Source: Stenotrophomonas beteli (GTDB lineage Bacteria; Pseudomonadota; Gammaproteobacteria; Xanthomonadales; Xanthomonadaceae). Taken from it: a DNA stretch of 64,000 bases. The notes beneath the pieces are model-generated. The model worked only from the letters and a program-made list of their open reading frames with translations. It had not been told where the DNA came from and did not search any database. The stretch's first letter is position 1. Every line of letters begins with the position of its first letter. The stretch is from contig NZ_LLXV01000021.1 in NCBI RefSeq assembly GCF_001431665.1, positions 213,201-277,200 on the forward strand, given 5' to 3'. A program made the translations under genes and the position numbers. Shown piece by piece: positions 25,383 to 33,001 of this stretch.

Positions 25383-25705
25383 GCCGTGATCTCCAGCGAC
25401 GCGATCAGGCCCCGCTCCAGTTCGAAACGGTAGCTCAGCAGAATCGGGCTGCCGGGGAAGTTGCCGCTCACGATGGCACGGACAACGTGGTATTGCGCCT
25501 GCTGCTCGATGGCGCTCGGCACGCTGGTGGCACTGTATCTGGCCGATGCCTCGGCCAGGAAGGCCTTGATGGCGTCGACGCCGACGACGGTGTGCCCGTC
25601 GTCCTTCAGCACAGCCTGGGCGGCAAAACAACGCGCCAGCACTTCAGGGTCATGTTCGGCCGCGAAGTACGCGGCAATGGGCTCTGGGAGGGTCAACGCA
25701 TTCAT
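25379..25705 (-). CDS. SnoaL-like (NTF2-fold) protein
   Basis: A 108-residue protein with the small alpha+beta cone fold: ALTLPEPIAAYFAAEHDPEVLARC, then VLKDDGHTVVGVDAIKAFL, then sheet strands ending YRFELERGLIASLEITA. Proteins of this type are isomerases, cyclases, dehydratases or simple ligand binders, and no catalytic claim can be made. It is the first gene of a two-gene operon with the SDR. The start at 25705 (MNALTLPE) is preferred to an ATG 13 codons upstream, which lies in the promoter region. Confidence 0.75.
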   Translation of the reverse strand: MNALTLPEPIAAYFAAEHDPEVLARCFAAQAVLKDDGHTVVGVDAIKAFLAEASARYSATSVPSAIEQQAQYHVVRAIVSGNFPGSPILLSYRFELERGLIASLEITA

Positions 25706-25768
25706 TCCTGGCTCCTGCAGTGGTGAGGGGCTCAGGATGTGCACGCAGGCCAGTTAAGTGAATGCCCT

Positions 25769-25786
25769 ATAATCCGAATGGGTTAT
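25769..25786. promoter_or_regulatory. Candidate LysR operator in the divergent promoter
   Basis: ATAATCCGAATGGGTTAT is an imperfect palindrome (ATAATCC / GGGTTAT around a 4-base centre) in the 98-base gap between the SnoaL-like gene and the divergent LysR gene. It ends 17 bases before the LysR start and overlaps a TATAAT-like box, a usual setting for LysR control. Confidence 0.5.
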
Positions 25787-25803
25787 GTCAAGAATCTCGC
25801 ATA

Positions 25804-26715
25804 ATGCGCGGATCCGAGTTCGCTGAACTGAAGGCCTTCATGGCGGTGGTGGAACGTCAGAGCTTCGCGCGGGCGGCGGAACATCTGGGGGTATCGCCCT
25901 CGGCCCTGAGCCAGACCATCCGCCAACTGGAAGGCCGTCTCGGCACCCGCCTTCTGAATCGCACAACACGAAGCGTGGCACCCTCGGCAAGCGGCGGGCG
26001 ACTGTACGCGCGCATCGCGCCGCTGTTCCAGGAGTTGGCGGTAGCGGTCGCTGAAACCAGCGAAGCCAGCGGACGGATCAACGGGACCCTGCGAATCAAC
26101 ACGCTGGGCATCGCCGCGAGAACACTCATTGCCCCGCGGCTTGCCCGCTTCCACCAGGCCTACCCTGATGTCGTTGTCGACATCGTGGTCGACGACGCGC
26201 TCAGCGACATCGTCAGTGGCCGCTTTGATGCGGGCATCCGCGTGGGTGGCCAGCTCGAGAAGGACATGGTGGCCATCCGCCTCACCCCGGACCTGAACAT
26301 GGTGGCCGTGGCGTCACCGGATTACCTGGCACGCCGCGGAACACCGCGAACTCCGGCGGAACTGCAGGATCACGCCTGCATCAACTGGCGGCTGCAGAGC
26401 GATGGCAGGCAGTACCGATGGGAGTTCAAGAAGCGAGGTCGCCACCTCGAGGTCGCCGTGGACGGTCCTGTCGTCACCAATCACGCTGACATCGGGATTG
26501 CGTCGGCCCTGGCCGGCCTTGGAATCGCCTATCACTTCGAACAGGATGGCGTGGGCGAACTGCTGGCCCAGGGACTGCTGGTGCGGGTACTGGCGGATTG
26601 GTCGGTCTCGCGGCCCGGGCTTTTTCTCTACTACCCGAACAGGCGGCATCGCCCCGCCCTGCTGGGCGCGTTCATTGACTGCCTGCTGGACCAGGGAATG
26701 TTCGGCAATCGGTGA
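25804..26715 (+). CDS. LysR-family transcriptional regulator
   Basis: A 303-residue protein. The N-terminal helix-turn-helix reads FARAAEHLGVSPSALSQTIR with LEGRLGTRLLNRTTRSV after it, and the rest is the two-lobed effector domain (ISGRINGTLRINT-type linker, FDAGIRVGG). It resembles the large CrgA-like/AphB-like LysR branch. It is transcribed away from the SnoaL-SDR operon, which it probably controls. The ATG at 25804 gives MRGSEFAELKAFMAV; a longer frame from 25762 would overlap the candidate operator. Confidence 0.88.
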   Translation: MRGSEFAELKAFMAVVERQSFARAAEHLGVSPSALSQTIRQLEGRLGTRLLNRTTRSVAPSASGGRLYARIAPLFQELAVAVAETSEASGRINGTLRINTLGIAARTLIAPRLARFHQAYPDVVVDIVVDDALSDIVSGRFDAGIRVGGQLEKDMVAIRLTPDLNMVAVASPDYLARRGTPRTPAELQDHACINWRLQSDGRQYRWEFKKRGRHLEVAVDGPVVTNHADIGIASALAGLGIAYHFEQDGVGELLAQGLLVRVLADWSVSRPGLFLYYPNRRHRPALLGAFIDCLLDQGMFGNR

Positions 26716-26781
26716 CGAGCTCGACGAACGTCCGCATCCTGCCGCCGGGCAATGGGATCCTGCCACGTCGCCTGTAACGAG

Positions 26782-26813
26782 AAGGGCCCCGGGCACGCGT
26801 GCCAGCAGCCCTT
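26782..26813. terminator. GC-rich hairpin between LysR gene and ssb, possible terminator
   Basis: Outer stem AAGGGC / GCCCTT and inner stem GGCACGCGTGCC lie between two convergent genes, 23 bases from the ssb stop. No T-run follows on either strand, so intrinsic termination is uncertain. Confidence 0.35.
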
Positions 26814-26836
26814 GCCGGGATACACGGAAGGTACGC

Positions 26837-27406
26837 TTAGAACGGAATATCGTCGTCAGCGAAGTCGTCCATCGGCGGTGCCTGCTGCGGCTGCGGGCGC
26901 TGGTTGCCACCCTGGTTGCCGTAACCGCCGCCCTGGTTTCCACCCTGGTTGCCGTAGCCACCGCCCTGCCCGCCACGCTGGCCACCGCCACCGCCGTACT
27001 CCTGGCGCGGGGCCTGCTGGCGCTGCGGGCGATCGCCGCCGTAGTTGCCGCCACCGCCACCGCCGCCTTCACCGCGACCGCCCAGCATCTGCATCTCATC
27101 GGCGACGATATCGGTGGAGTACTTCTCCACGCCGTCCTGGCCGGTGTACTTGTCGTAACGCAGGCTGCCTTCGACGTAGACCGAGCTGCCCTTGCGCAGG
27201 TACTCGCCGGCGATCTCGCCGAGCTTGCCGAAGAACACCACGCGGTGCCATTCAGTGCGTTCCTGCTGGTTGCCATCCTTGTCCTTGCGGACGCTGGTGG
27301 TGGCCAGGCTGATGCGGGTGATCGCCATGCCGCTCTGGGTGTACTTCACGTCCGGGTCGTTGCCGAGATTGCCGACCAGGATGACCTTGTTGATGCCGCG
27401 CGCCAT
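26837..27406 (-). CDS. ssb: Single-stranded DNA-binding protein
   Basis: A 189-residue SSB. The OB-fold covers about residues 1-110 ([51 protein letters not shown]). The linker is a long glycine- and glutamine-rich stretch with repeats of [11 protein letters not shown], and the acidic tip [10 protein letters not shown] is the docking tail for replication and repair proteins. It coats single-stranded DNA as a tetramer. The start at 27406 gives [10 protein letters not shown]; the upstream part of the frame is not SSB-like. The 292 bases to the next gene hold the divergent promoters. Confidence 0.95.
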   Translation of the reverse strand: MARGINKVILVGNLGNDPDVKYTQSGMAITRISLATTSVRKDKDGNQQERTEWHRVVFFGKLGEIAGEYLRKGSSVYVEGSLRYDKYTGQDGVEKYSTDIVADEMQMLGGRGEGGGGGGGNYGGDRPQRQQAPRQEYGGGGGQRGGQGGGYGNQGGNQGGGYGNQGGNQRPQPQQAPPMDDFADDDIPF

Positions 27407-27698
27407 AGATACCTTCGTCCGTTGTCCAGAGGCTGACCGCCAGTGATAGCACAGCCCCATGCGGGGGTGCAGTACGCGGGGCCGCCCCGGGTGAAATTTG
27501 GGGAAATGCAGGAACGAGACATCTTAGCATTGCCGCCGCCCTCTGCCCGGCCAGAAGACCTCGGCTGCCTCACAGAGTTGGCCTGATTTCCTTGTCCGGC
27601 AATGACTTATGTTCGGGCGGATGAATGCCTGAAGCGGCATTCGCTTCGGCCCATGGCATCATGCCCGGGCACCTTTCCCCTGCCCCCTCCGCGTTCCC

Positions 27699-28730
27699 AT
27701 GACGATCAAAGGCAAAGCCACCTCCCTGGACATCGCCCACCTGGCCGGGGTCTCCCAGCCCACCGTGTCGCGGGCCCTGCGTGGCAGCCCGATGGTCAAC
27801 GCCGAGACCCGCGAGCGGATCCTGCGCATCGCCCGCGAACTGAACTACAAGGTCGACAAGAACGCTTCCAGCCTGCGCCTGCGCAATGCGGGCACCCTGG
27901 CGCTGCTGTTCTTCGAAGACCCGACCAATGACGACTCGCTGATCAACCCGTTCTTCCATTCGATGCTGGGCTCGATCACCCGCGCCTGCGCGCTGCATGG
28001 GCAGGACCTGCTGGTTTCCTTCCAGCAGTTGTCCACCGACTGGCAGGCCGACTACGAAGACAGCAACAAGGCCGACGGCATCATCCTGCTTGGCTATGGC
28101 GACTACCATGAATCACGCGACCGCCTGCAGCGGCTGGTCGAACAGGGCACGCATTTCGTGCGCTGGGGCGCGGCCCTGCCCGGCCAGCCCGGCGTGTCGA
28201 TCGGCAGCGACAATTTCCAGGGCGGGCATGACGTCACCACCCACCTGTTGCAGCGGGGCTGCCGCCGCATCGCCTTCCTCGGCCATGCCTCCAGCCATTA
28301 TCCGGAATTCCAGGAGCGTTACCGCGGCCATGTCGCGGCGCTGCAGGAACACGGCCTGGCCGCCGAACCGGCGCTGCAGCACGATGCCATCACCACCGAG
28401 GCGTCCGGCCAGGAGGCCTGCCAGCTGCTGCTGGCGCGGGGCGAACCGATCGACGCGATCTGCGCGGCCAGCGACCTGATCGCCATCGGTGCACTCCGCG
28501 CCCTGCGCGACGCCGGCCTGCGGGTACCCCAGGACGTGGCGGTGACCGGCTTCGACGACATCCCTCTGGCGGCCTCGGTGTCGCCGGCATTGACCACCGT
28601 GCAGCAGGACACCAAGCAGGCCGGGCAGCTGCTGGTCGAACGCCTGCTGGCGCTGATCGGCCGGCAGCCGGTGGACAGCCAGAGCATCCCGGTGAAGCTG
28701 GTGGTGCGCGAATCGTCCCTGCGCGGCTAA
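27699..28730 (+). CDS. LacI-family regulator, probable regulator of alpha-glucan utilisation (MalR-like)
   Basis: A 343-residue LacI/GalR protein with helix-turn-helix SLDIAHLAGVSQPTVSRAL and a full sugar-sensing domain (ICAASDLIAIGALRALRDAG, VTGFDDIPLA). It lies beside the starch/maltodextrin genes, and in Xanthomonadaceae a LacI regulator normally governs such genes. The candidate site TGCATACGTATTCA occurs three times in front of those genes, and the central CG/TACGTA core fits this family. No copy is seen before its own start. The link between this protein and those sites is inferred. Confidence 0.82.
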   Translation: MTIKGKATSLDIAHLAGVSQPTVSRALRGSPMVNAETRERILRIARELNYKVDKNASSLRLRNAGTLALLFFEDPTNDDSLINPFFHSMLGSITRACALHGQDLLVSFQQLSTDWQADYEDSNKADGIILLGYGDYHESRDRLQRLVEQGTHFVRWGAALPGQPGVSIGSDNFQGGHDVTTHLLQRGCRRIAFLGHASSHYPEFQERYRGHVAALQEHGLAAEPALQHDAITTEASGQEACQLLLARGEPIDAICAASDLIAIGALRALRDAGLRVPQDVAVTGFDDIPLAASVSPALTTVQQDTKQAGQLLVERLLALIGRQPVDSQSIPVKLVVRESSLRG

Positions 28731-28787
28731 GCGCCGCAGGGTGCGGTCGCTCTTTGCCTCGCCCTTGTTGCGTGGCCTGGTCTTGCC

Positions 28788-28809
28788 GTAGTGCCGAGCC
28801 ATGCTCGGC
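28788..28809 (+). repeat. SMAG-type palindrome, single copy
   Basis: GTAGTGCCGAGC with an ATGCTCGGC return arm; single GTAG-tipped hairpin 57 bases after the LacI gene and 26 bases before the end of the small membrane protein gene. Confidence 0.8.
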
Positions 28810-28835
28810 CAACAGTCCACGTCAGCCGCGCAGGT

Positions 28836-29150
28836 TCAGCGCGCCCCGGCCTTCGGCCCCAGCAACGCCAGCAGCACGTACACCACGATCGAAGCGACGG
28901 TGCCGAGTGCCGCCGGCCACCCGAACGCCCAGGCCGGGCGACCCTGCTGGCGCGCCCAGTGGCCCAGATGCCAGGCCGCGCCCAGGTTGATCAGCCACGC
29001 AATGACGAACACCGGCCACTGCGCCATGCCCACCGCGCGCAGCAGGGGCATGGACACCAGCGCGGCAACGATGGCTGCGATCAGGAAGATCAACGCGGAG
29101 CGGGAATGCCGTGATGCCGGTGCGTCGGCGGGTAGTTCCCTCAATGCCAT
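28836..29150 (-). CDS. Hypothetical membrane protein, 104 aa
   Basis: Three hydrophobic segments: ALIFLIAAIVAALVSMPLL, VFVIAWLINLGAAWHLG and ALGTVASIVVYVLLALLG, with a short basic N-terminus. No family was recognised. It stands alone between SMAG repeats on both sides. The start ATG at 29150 precedes MALRELPADAP; no better start is visible. Confidence 0.62.
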   Translation of the reverse strand: MALRELPADAPASRHSRSALIFLIAAIVAALVSMPLLRAVGMAQWPVFVIAWLINLGAAWHLGHWARQQGRPAWAFGWPAALGTVASIVVYVLLALLGPKAGAR

Positions 29151-29214
29151 GGCCGAGCCTCGGTCCCGGTATTGCCCAAGGGGATCACGTACGACGCCCG
29201 AAGGGAAGCTCTCT

Positions 29215-29283
29215 GTAGAACCGAGCCGTGCTCGACTGATCCGGCATGGCGCGAACGGCAGCCGAGCATGGGCTCGGCTCTAC
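29215..29283. repeat. SMAG-type palindrome pair
   Basis: A GTAGAACCGAGCCGTGCTCG half and an inverted half ending GGCTCGGCTCTAC, about 20 bases apart, between two minus-strand genes. Confidence 0.85.
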
Positions 29284-29290
29284 ATGACAA

Positions 29291-29677
29291 TCAACCCGGG
29301 GCGAAGTCCTTCAGGATCTCGCCAACGCCGCTGGGCGAGATCTCAAAGCCGAGCGCAGTGCCTGGGTTGATCACCACCCCGTAGCCACCCGGTACGCGGC
29401 GCAGCACGTCCAGCATCAGCCAGCGGATCTGGTGTTCGGCCTGCTGGCTGTAGATGCCCACCCGCGACGGGTCGGTGAACACGGCCACATGCAGGATGCC
29501 CTGCTTGTCGAACAGCAACGGGTCGAAGCCGCTGCCATCGGGGGTGACCAGGCTTCCGGTCAGCAGCACTACCTCGGAGGCGACAAAAGCCTCCATGAAG
29601 GCGCGGATCGGCACCGCCCCGTCCATCGCCGCCTTCAACAGGGTTTCGATCGGGGTCTGCGGGGCGAGGTCGGTCAT
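29291..29677 (-). CDS. SseB-family protein, 128 aa
   Basis: A soluble protein resembling the SseB N-terminal domain: PIETLLKAAMDGAVPIRAFM at the start, DPLLFDKQGILHVAVFTDPS in the middle and GYGVVINPGTALGFEISP near the end. The SseB fold is common in bacteria, and its role outside a few secretion systems is not known. The gene stands alone between repeats. I cannot assign a process. Confidence 0.6.
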   Translation of the reverse strand: MTDLAPQTPIETLLKAAMDGAVPIRAFMEAFVASEVVLLTGSLVTPDGSGFDPLLFDKQGILHVAVFTDPSRVGIYSQQAEHQIRWLMLDVLRRVPGGYGVVINPGTALGFEISPSGVGEILKDFAPG

Positions 29678-29730
29678 GGCGATACGGCGAAGCGTGAGGG
29701 ATGCCTATTGTGCCGGATGCGGTCCCCCCG

Positions 29731-29802
29731 GTAGTGCCGGCCGCTGGCCAGCACCTGAAAGTGCCATGGATTCACGGGTTGCCGGCCAGCGGCCGGCACT
29801 AC
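29731..29802. repeat. SMAG-type palindrome pair overlapping the amylase stop codon
   Basis: Left half GTAGTGCCGGCCGCTGGC, right half the inverted copy ending CCGGCACTAC. The GTAG tip of the right half, read on the minus strand, supplies the TAG stop of the amylase gene (29799-29801). Confidence 0.88.
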
Positions 29803-31514
29803 CGCCCCAGTCGCACGTCCCGCGCCTTCTGGTCGGCCATCGCCTTGTCCAGCTCGGCCTGCAGCGCTGGCTGCTGCACCGGCGCATCCAGCACGTAGAC
29901 CTTCACCCCGTGCGCGGGCACTTCGGTCTGCAGGCGGTTCTTCACCTTCACCTCGCCGCCGCCCAGTGCGTCACGCCAGATGCCAGCCTGCAGGTAGCGC
30001 GCCACCTCGAAGGTGCGCGCCACATCGCCCTTGTTCAGCAGCACCAGCGCGGTCTGCGCCACATTTTCCTGCTGCAGCACGCGCAGGAACACCGCTTCGT
30101 CGCCGTGCAGGCGCTCGTTCACCTGCAGGCCGCGCTGCAGCGCCGGCGTGGCCTGGCGCAGTTTCGCGATGCGCTGCAGCGGCGCGAAGATCGGGCTCTG
30201 CGGCGCGGCATCGACTCGCTGCTGGCCGAAGTAGGCACGGTTGCCGGCATGCTCGGCACGGCCACGCATGAAGCCGGTTTCCGAACCGTAATAGACCACC
30301 GGAATACCGCGCGCGGTGAACAGCCAGTTGTGCGCGTCGATGAAGCCGTTGTCGCTGGCCTGCAGGCGCGGCATGTCGTGGTTGTCGTAGAAGCTCATCA
30401 GCTCGTACGGGTTCGAATACGGGCCGCCGCTCAGGTGCAGTGGCTCGGCCAGGACTTCAAAGCCCTTGCCCGCAGTGCCGAAGGCCTGTTCCAGCGCACC
30501 GCGTAACGGGAAGTCGAGCACGCTGACGTTGGCATTGGCCGGCCAGGTGTGCTCGGCAATACGCGCGGCATCGTAATCGAACGCTTCGCCGAACATGAAC
30601 ATGCCCGGATGCTGCGCACGGATGCGGCTGACGAATTCATGCCACCACGGGTGCGGCAGCCAGCCGATGGTGTCGATGCGCAGTGCATCCACGCCCTGTG
30701 CGGTCCATTGCAGGTAGGCGCCCACCAGGTAGTCCATCACCGCCGGGTTGTCCTGGTTGAAGTCGGACAGCTCGGCCAGATTGCCGTCGAAGATCGAACC
30801 GTCCTTGCTGTCGACCGGCCCGATGGTGTTGTAGAACGCGTGCAGCGGGTTGTGCTTCGGATCCAGCTTCTGTGGCGGCAGGTTCTGGTGATCGGCGATG
30901 AGCCTGCCGTCCTTGTCGAAGATCTGGCCGAACTGCGGTTGCCGCGTCGGCATGGTCCAGGCCGGTGAGCCGTGGTTGCCGACGATGTCCAGCACCACCT
31001 TCAGGCCGGCGCCGTGCAGGCCCTGGGTCAGACCGGCAAAGTCCAGGTCCTTGCTGGGCAAGTGCTCGTCCACCTTGTAGAAATTGATGCCCCAGTAGCC
31101 GTGGTAGCCGGTCTTGCCACGGTCGGTCAGCGTGCTGGTGCAGCTGATCGGCTTGCTGCCGGTGAAGGCCTCATCCGGGTTGTCGACGATCGGCGTGATC
31201 CACACCGCGCCGAAGCCGAGGTTGCGGATGTACTGCGCATTGTCGAGCACGCCGCGGAAGTCGCCGCCGAGGTAGCCGATGTTGCCATCCACCTTGTCCG
31301 GACAGGGCACCGGAATATCGAAGGTGGGGTGCGGGCCACCCTGGTCGCGGTGATCGTTGGACGGGTCACCGTTGACGAAGCGGTCAGTGACCACGAAGTA
31401 CACCGCATCGCTGGCGAACGGCTCGGTGGTACCGACGTAGTCCGGGCGCGGCGCGGCCACGGCCTGGCCGGCGAACAGGGCAACGGAAACAGCAACAGCC
31501 AACGCAGCACGCAT
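29799..31514 (-). CDS. Secreted alpha-amylase-family glycoside hydrolase (GH13)
   Basis: A 571-residue enzyme with a signal peptide (MRAALAVAVSVALFAGQAVA). All four GH13 regions are present: DIVGNH (176-181), VDALRID with nucleophile Asp281, FGEAFD with acid/base Glu310, and FYDNHD with Asp380. The N-terminal DRFVNGDPSNDH is the calcium-binding type found in CGTase-like amylases. It should degrade starch or maltodextrin outside the cytoplasm. The start at 31514 overlaps the transporter stop (TGATG). The frame stays open far upstream in the transporter gene, but that part is a shadow. Its TAG stop is part of a SMAG repeat. Confidence 0.92.
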   Translation of the reverse strand: MRAALAVAVSVALFAGQAVAAPRPDYVGTTEPFASDAVYFVVTDRFVNGDPSNDHRDQGGPHPTFDIPVPCPDKVDGNIGYLGGDFRGVLDNAQYIRNLGFGAVWITPIVDNPDEAFTGSKPISCTSTLTDRGKTGYHGYWGINFYKVDEHLPSKDLDFAGLTQGLHGAGLKVVLDIVGNHGSPAWTMPTRQPQFGQIFDKDGRLIADHQNLPPQKLDPKHNPLHAFYNTIGPVDSKDGSIFDGNLAELSDFNQDNPAVMDYLVGAYLQWTAQGVDALRIDTIGWLPHPWWHEFVSRIRAQHPGMFMFGEAFDYDAARIAEHTWPANANVSVLDFPLRGALEQAFGTAGKGFEVLAEPLHLSGGPYSNPYELMSFYDNHDMPRLQASDNGFIDAHNWLFTARGIPVVYYGSETGFMRGRAEHAGNRAYFGQQRVDAAPQSPIFAPLQRIAKLRQATPALQRGLQVNERLHGDEAVFLRVLQQENVAQTALVLLNKGDVARTFEVARYLQAGIWRDALGGGEVKVKNRLQTEVPAHGVKVYVLDAPVQQPALQAELDKAMADQKARDVRLGR

Positions 31515-33001
31515 CACACCACCTCCGGACGGGACGGAACCCGCAGCACGCACAGGCCGGCCACGAACAGGCTGCAGCCGCCCAGCACCAGCACCTGCAT
31601 CGGCTGGCCGCCCAGCCAGGCGCGCAGGGCAAAGCCGAGCGCACTGGCGGCAACCAGCTGCGGGATCACGATGAAGAAATTGAAGATGCCCATGTACACG
31701 CCCATCTTCGATGCCGGCACGCTGTCGGACAGCAGTGCATACGGCAGCGACAGGATCGACGCCCAGGCAAAGCCCACACCGGCCATGGACAGCAGCAGCC
31801 AGTGCGGATCGCGGATGAACATCAGTGAGACCAGGCCGGCGCCGCCCAACCACAGGTTGACCAGATGGCTCCAGCGCAGGCCGATGGCACGTACCATCGG
31901 CGGAATCAGCACCGCCGCCAGTGCGGCGAAGCCGTTGTAGGCACCGAACAGCACGCCCACCCAGTTGGCGCCTTCGTTGTAGGCCGCCGACTGCGGATCG
32001 GTCGAACCGAAGTGGGTACCAGCCACCGCAGCGGTGGTGTAGATCCACATGGCGAACAGCGCGAACCACGAGAAGAACTGCACCCACGCCAGGCGACGCA
32101 TGGTGATCGGCATCGCGCGCAGGTCGCCGACGATGGCGGCCAGCATGTGGGTGGCCGGCAACGCGCGCGCGGCCGCCAGCAACAGGCCATAGCCTGCGCA
32201 CAGGCCGGCCAGCACGTACAGCATCCTGTCGCCTTGCCGCCAGGTGATCAGCAGTGCCAGCAACACACCCAGCCCGAGCCACACCGCCACCTGCGTCCAC
32301 GGTGCAGGACCGCTGATCACCGCTGCGGCGTGATGTGCCGGAGGCTCGGCATCCTCGAAACCGGCCAGCTCTGCCGGCGAGTATTCGCGGGTGCTGAGCA
32401 CCGTCCAGGTGATCGCCGCCAGCAGCACGACGGCGCCGAAATAGAACGCATAGCGCACCGTGTCGGGCACTTCGCCGGCGGCGGCGGTGTTGGCCACGCC
32501 GAAGTGGGCCAGGATGAAGGGCAGGAAGCTGGCGACGATCGCGCCCACACCGATGAAGAAGCTCTGCATTGCATAGCCGGTGGGGCGCTGGCGCGGTGCC
32601 AGCTGGTCACCGACGAAGGCACGGAACGGCTCCATCGACACGTTGATCGAGGCGTCCAGCACCCACAGCGTGCCGGCGGCGATCCAGAGTGTCGGCGAAT
32701 TGGGCATCACCAGCAGCGCCAGCGTGGTCAGCACCGCGCCAATCATGAAGAATGGACGACGGCGGCCCCAGCGCGTCCAGGTGCGATCGGACAGGTAGCC
32801 GATCACCGGCTGCACCAGCAGGCCGGTCAGCGGTGCGGCGATCCACAGCCCCGGCACCGCCTCCATGTCCGCACCCAGGGTTTCGAAGATGCGGCTGGCA
32901 TTGGCGTTCTGCAGGGCAAAGCCGAACTGGATGCCGAGAAAGCCGAAACACATGTTCCAGATCTGCCAGAACGACAGGTGTGGCTTGGCGGGACGATTCA
33001 T
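31514..33001 (-). CDS. MFS sugar transporter (SLC45-like maltose/maltodextrin type)
   Basis: A 495-residue protein with about twelve membrane helices. The motif SDRTWTRWGRRRPFF after helix 2 and the opening FWQIWNMCFGFLGIQFGFAL match the SLC45-like sugar:H+ symporters found in Xanthomonadaceae starch loci, where they import maltose or maltodextrins. It overlaps the upstream glucan hydrolase gene by 4 bases and the amylase gene downstream by one base, so the three genes form one tight operon. Confidence 0.87.
   Translation of the reverse strand: MNRPAKPHLSFWQIWNMCFGFLGIQFGFALQNANASRIFETLGADMEAVPGLWIAAPLTGLLVQPVIGYLSDRTWTRWGRRRPFFMIGAVLTTLALLVMPNSPTLWIAAGTLWVLDASINVSMEPFRAFVGDQLAPRQRPTGYAMQSFFIGVGAIVASFLPFILAHFGVANTAAAGEVPDTVRYAFYFGAVVLLAAITWTVLSTREYSPAELAGFEDAEPPAHHAAAVISGPAPWTQVAVWLGLGVLLALLITWRQGDRMLYVLAGLCAGYGLLLAAARALPATHMLAAIVGDLRAMPITMRRLAWVQFFSWFALFAMWIYTTAAVAGTHFGSTDPQSAAYNEGANWVGVLFGAYNGFAALAAVLIPPMVRAIGLRWSHLVNLWLGGAGLVSLMFIRDPHWLLLSMAGVGFAWASILSLPYALLSDSVPASKMGVYMGIFNFFIVIPQLVAASALGFALRAWLGGQPMQVLVLGGCSLFVAGLCVLRVPSRPEVV

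Noticed and set aside
29799..32300. One long open frame on the minus strand that would fuse the amylase to over 250 extra N-terminal residues
   Set aside because: The extra part is an out-of-frame copy of the MFS transporter gene; the amylase has its own signal peptide starting at 31514.
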